Shown here in pieces: positions 55,124-55,232 of a stretch of DNA of 55,232 nt. This stretch comes from a virus, in the IMG/VR virus record IMGVR_UViG_3300034160_000067, positions 1-55,232 of that record. One strand, 5' to 3'. The notes below the pieces were generated by a model. It did no database searches. It was not told the DNA's origin and was given only the letters and a program-made list of their open reading frames with translations. Position 1 is the first letter of the stretch, and every line of letters begins with the position of its first letter. A program made the translations under genes and the position numbers.

Positions 55124-55232
55124 ATAGCGGGTTTGCCACAAAAATCAGGGGGCAGTACTGGGGTAAGTGTACTTTCGAGAGGGGTCTCCCTGACAGTATT
55201 TCAATTTGTGTGAAAACACGGCTCTGCGCCCC

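Noticed and set aside
54831-55232. CRISPR array in the repeat-rich tail
   Set aside because: The repeats are only 6 bp, occur in both directions and have unequal short spacing; no array-like repeats were seen anywhere in the window.

Overview
The window looks like most or all of a temperate, long-tailed (siphovirus) double-stranded DNA phage of high GC content. The host is probably Gram-negative: the lysis cassette carries an Rz/Rz1 spanin pair (Rz1 nested in Rz), which is only useful against an outer membrane. Virion genes follow the order and families of phage lambda (Nu1/A terminase, gpW-like, portal B, protease/scaffold C/Nu3, D, E, tail completion, tube, G/GT, tape measure), while the tail tip (BR0599 family plus a large hub) and the replication genes (DUF2815, DUF2800, family A polymerase, VRR-NUC, SNF2 helicase, VirE-type primase) are of another lineage. 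I cannot name the species.

Layout. 1-490 (-): two small genes, the first cut by the window edge. 491-825: divergent control region. 826-8826 (+): about 27 small, mostly overlapping early or accessory genes, including a dNMP kinase, a dCMP-deaminase-like protein, a DUF6011 zinc protein and a run of very small genes joined by a repeated junction. 8814-42803 (-): the late region, read right to left: terminase, a fibre/repeat-protein module, gpW-like fusion, portal, protease/scaffold, capsid, tail, then lysis. 42804-43048: intergenic, likely cos and/or attP. 43049-44065 (+): integrase. 44051-44934 (-): excisionase-like gene and repressor. 45000-51897 (-): helicase, nuclease, polymerase, zinc protein, ssDNA-binding protein, Cas4-like exonuclease and small genes. 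52006-54799 (+): small HTH protein and primase-helicase. 54790-55232: terminator and a repeat-rich, probably origin-like, non-coding tail.

Control. Eight copies of a 15-bp dyad, TCAAC-N5-GTTGA, lie in intergenic gaps or over stop codons. At three early promoters (592-619 minus, 772-801 plus, 51958-51985 minus) the last four bases of the dyad are the first four of the -35 box, which fits direct repression by the 44269-44934 repressor. A second, unrelated set of three promoters (4236, 5252, 5718) is embedded in a 32-34 bp palindrome, TAGGCC(T/A)TGAC...GTCA(T/A)GGCCTA, with a related half-site at 571-586.

Most notable: the dispersed operators, the palindromic promoter family, a 627-residue protein built from about 26 repeats of 21 residues, an HslV/proteasome-like protein and an HTH-metallophosphoesterase between holin and spanins, a Tat/lipobox beta-helix protein, a canonical A AAA AAC frameshift site in the tail chaperone gene, and an iteron-like array after the primase.
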